Shown piece by piece: positions 14,038 through 15,847 of a stretch of 15,847 nt of DNA. Source of the stretch: JBBSHJ01 sp038253135 (lineage in GTDB: Bacteria; Actinomycetota; Actinomycetes; Mycobacteriales; QHCD01); contig JBBSHJ010000075.1 in NCBI GenBank assembly GCA_038253135.1, positions 1 through 15,847 of the forward strand, read 5' to 3'. Each line of letters opens with the position of its first letter. The stretch's first letter is position 1. The notes below the pieces were generated by a model. It was not told the DNA's origin, made no database searches, and saw only the letters and a list, made by a program, of their open reading frames with translations. Both the position numbers and the translations under genes were made by a program.

Positions 14038-15377
14038 CCCGCGCCCTGACCCGCACCGCGGCCGGAGCGTCGGCGCCCTGGCCGGTCCGGACCGTCCATC
14101 TCGGCCTCGGCAACTTCTTCCGCGCCCATCAGGCCTGGTATTCCAACGGGAGCGGCGAGGCGCCCGGGATCGCCGCCTTCACCGGGCGCCGCCCCGATGC
14201 CGCGCGCGCGCTCACCGCGCAGGAGGGCGTCTATTCCCTCATCGTCCGCGACGGCGGCGGCGATCACGTCCAGCGGATCGACAGCATCTCGGCGGCCATC
14301 GACGGCGCCGACGTGCCTGCGCTGCAAGGCTTTCTGTGTGATCCGAACGTGGTCGCGGTGACGCTCACGATCACGGAGGCGGGCTATCGTCGCGGCGCCA
14401 ACGGCATCGACGCGAACGACCCCGCCATCGCCGACGACATCGCCACGCTCCGGGCCGGCGGCACTGACGTGCGGACGGCTCCCGCCCGCCTGGTCTCCGG
14501 CCTGCTGGCCAGGCGACGCGCCGACGCCGGCCCGATCGCCGTCGTACCGTGCGACAACCTGACCGGCAACGGCGCGGCGACGGCTTCGGTCATCATCTCG
14601 CTGGCCGAGCTGATCGACGCCGATGCGGCCGCGTGGATAGACGAATCCGTGTCCTTCGTCTCGACGATGGTCGACCGCATCACCCCGCACACCACCGACG
14701 ACGACATCGCGACCGTGCGCGCGCTGACCGGTTTCGACGACGCCGCACCGGTGGTGACCGAACCCTTCACCGAGTGGGTGCTGGCGGACCGGTTCCCGGC
14801 CGGCCGGCCGGCGTGGGATCGCGCCGGCGCGCGGTTCGTCGCCGACGTCGCGCCGTTCGAGCTGCGCAAGCTGTGGCTGCTCAACGGGGCGCACAGCACG
14901 CTTGCGTACGCCGGGCTGGGACGCGGCATCGCGACCGTGGCGGACGCCGTCGCCGACACCGAGTGCGGCGCCCTGATGAACGACTGGTGGGACGCGGCCG
15001 CCAGCCACCTGCCGCTGCCCGCCGGGGAGATCACGGCGTACCGCGAGGCGCTGACCCAGCGGTTCGAAAACCCGCGGATGCGCCATCAGCTCACCCAGAT
15101 CGCTGGCGACGGCTCCCAGAAGTTGCCGGAACGGGTCGTCCCGGTGCTGCGCCTGGAGCGGTCGGCCGGTCGGTTGCCGCACAGCGCCGTGGCCGCGCTC
15201 GCCGGTTGGGTCCGCTACCTGCGGGCCGGATCGGTCAACGACCCGCAGTCCCACGAGCTGCGATCCCTCGCCGGCCGGCCCGACGCGGACGCCGTACCCC
15301 GGCTGCTCGGCTTCCTCGCCAACGATCTGGCCGACGACCATGAGCTGGTGCAGTCGGTGCGGACCGCGCTCGTGTGA
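14034..15377 (+). CDS. uxuB: Mannitol dehydrogenase family reductase, UxuB/UxaB-like
   Basis: The product is 447 residues. It belongs to the polyol-specific long-chain dehydrogenase family: HLGLGNFFRAHQAWY at 22-36 is the dinucleotide-binding start, and TEAGY, PCDNLTGNG at about 172-180, TMVDRITP at 211-218 and EPFTEWV at 243-249 follow. The catalytic set K279, N284 and H287 (KLWLLNGAH, the K-x4-N-x2-H pattern) is intact. Members are mannitol 2-dehydrogenase, fructuronate reductase (UxuB) and tagaturonate reductase (UxaB). Directly behind uxaC and overlapping it by ATGA, it most likely reduces the ketouronate that UxaC makes, giving D-mannonate or D-altronate; I use uxuB as the more probable name. 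No dehydratase gene follows; the next gene is a convergent transporter after 20 bases. Confidence 0.85.
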   Translation: MTRALTRTAAGASAPWPVRTVHLGLGNFFRAHQAWYSNGSGEAPGIAAFTGRRPDAARALTAQEGVYSLIVRDGGGDHVQRIDSISAAIDGADVPALQGFLCDPNVVAVTLTITEAGYRRGANGIDANDPAIADDIATLRAGGTDVRTAPARLVSGLLARRRADAGPIAVVPCDNLTGNGAATASVIISLAELIDADAAAWIDESVSFVSTMVDRITPHTTDDDIATVRALTGFDDAAPVVTEPFTEWVLADRFPAGRPAWDRAGARFVADVAPFELRKLWLLNGAHSTLAYAGLGRGIATVADAVADTECGALMNDWWDAAASHLPLPAGEITAYREALTQRFENPRMRHQLTQIAGDGSQKLPERVVPVLRLERSAGRLPHSAVAALAGWVRYLRAGSVNDPQSHELRSLAGRPDADAVPRLLGFLANDLADDHELVQSVRTALV

Positions 15378-15397
15378 GCGCGGCGCACCCGCCCTGG

Positions 15398-15847
15398 TCA
15401 GACCGCTGCGGCCCGCCGAAGGCGCAGCACCGACCGGCCGAGCAGCGCGCCGCCGATCGAGCACAGCGCGAAGACGGCGGCGATCGTCCACCAGGTGTCG
15501 GCGAAGGCGTGCGCCGAGTCGAGCCGGGCGCCGGTGGCGTCGAGGCTCAGGAAGATGCTGCCGAAGACCGCCGTACCCAGAGCGTTGCCGAGCTGGGTGG
15601 TCGTCGTGAGCAGGCCGCTCGCGTCGGCGGCGCGCTCCGGCGGCACCTCGGCGAGGGCGTGCGCCATGAGCGACCCGAAGGCAACGCCTTGGGCCAGGCC
15701 CCAGCCCATCAGGACCAACCAGAGGCCGGCACCGCCGTCGCTCCCGCCGTGCAGGAGCGCGGCCAGCCCCGCCACCGACACCGCGGCACCGATCAGACCG
15801 GCCGCGCTCAAGGTGTGGTGCGCGGCAGCCGGGATGCGCCGCCAGTA
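15398..15847 (-). CDS. MFS transporter, DHA2-like, C-terminal part (cut by window edge)
   Basis: The last 149 codons are visible; the frame is open through the window edge, so an in-frame TTG at 15811 is not the start. The fragment shows hydrophobic membrane segments (LSAAGLIGAAVSVAGLAALL; LWLVLMGWGLAQGVAFGSLM; the stretch after LGNALGTAVFGSIFL; TIAAVFALCSIGGALLG) and the signature ERAADASGLLTTTTQLGNALG. That signature is typical of the last third of DHA2 (EmrB/QacA-type) 14-helix efflux proteins. It ends in a basic tail (LRLRRAAAV). It is convergent with the UxuB-like gene and probably unrelated to uronate uptake, since DHA2 members are mostly drug exporters. Confidence 0.8.
   Translation of the reverse strand, partial: YWRRIPAAAHHTLSAAGLIGAAVSVAGLAALLHGGSDGGAGLWLVLMGWGLAQGVAFGSLMAHALAEVPPERAADASGLLTTTTQLGNALGTAVFGSIFLSLDATGARLDSAHAFADTWWTIAAVFALCSIGGALLGRSVLRLRRAAAV

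Noticed and set aside
14004..15491. Long leftward open frame opposite the UxuB-like gene
   Set aside because: The opposite strand carries a full set of dehydrogenase motifs in the right order, while this frame shows only low-complexity, charged sequence.
15398..15811. MFS protein starting at the TTG at 15811
   Set aside because: The frame stays open with protein-like sequence to the window edge, and 14-helix transporters are much longer, so this is the C-terminal part of a longer gene.
1..15847. tRNA, rRNA, CRISPR array, insertion sequence or prophage
   Set aside because: I looked for tRNA-like cloverleaf ends, regularly spaced repeats, transposase motifs and phage genes and found none.

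Overview
The window is very GC-rich, with GTG starts, ATGA/GTGA gene overlaps, long antisense shadow frames and hairpin terminators that lack T-runs. Its genes (an LpdA-type NAD(P)H-quinone dehydrogenase, a YbdK-type carboxylate-amine ligase, a choice-of-anchor P secreted protein and a DHA2-type MFS protein) are typical of a soil or environmental actinobacterium. I cannot place it to family. No rRNA, tRNA, CRISPR array, insertion sequence or phage gene is visible.

Layout. (1) 1-1800: the 5' end of a leftward Tat-signal protein cut by the window edge, a roughly 300-base divergent control region holding palindromes, then a rightward secreted choice-of-anchor P-like protein ending in a strong hairpin. 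(2) 1802-5533: a leftward three-gene operon read in the order YbdK-type ligase, M20 amidohydrolase, LpdA-like flavoprotein. (3) 5582-6838: a rightward canonical lactate racemase LarA with the complete set of Ni-pincer residues, ending at a 21-bp hairpin. (4) 6966-8103: two leftward small genes, a RibD/DHFR-like reductase and a methyltransferase-fold protein of unknown function. (5) 8222-15377: a sugar-acid catabolic locus built around a LacI-type regulator. Leftward from the regulator run a TIM-barrel sugar isomerase/epimerase, a Gfo/Idh/MocA oxidoreductase and a second, divergent LarA-family protein. Rightward run lacI, uxaC (uronate isomerase) and a mannitol-dehydrogenase-family (UxuB/UxaB-like) reductase, joined by 4-base overlaps. 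A perfect LacI-type palindrome lies in the gap between the two arms. (6) 15398-15847: the C-terminal part of a leftward MFS transporter running off the right edge.

How the genes may work together. UxaC and the UxuB-like enzyme would turn D-glucuronate into D-fructuronate and then D-mannonate (or galacturonate into tagaturonate and altronate). The usual next enzyme, a UxuA/UxaA dehydratase, is absent from the window. The second LarA homologue keeps the nickel-pincer and catalytic residues but differs at substrate-pocket positions. The LarA superfamily includes a D-gluconate 2-epimerase, and D-mannonate and D-gluconate are C2 epimers. I therefore propose, as an inference, that this gene epimerises the aldonate made by UxuB and gives a dehydratase-free route from glucuronate to gluconate. 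This is the most interesting hypothesis here. The LarA maturation genes (larB, larC, larE) are not in the window and would have to lie elsewhere.
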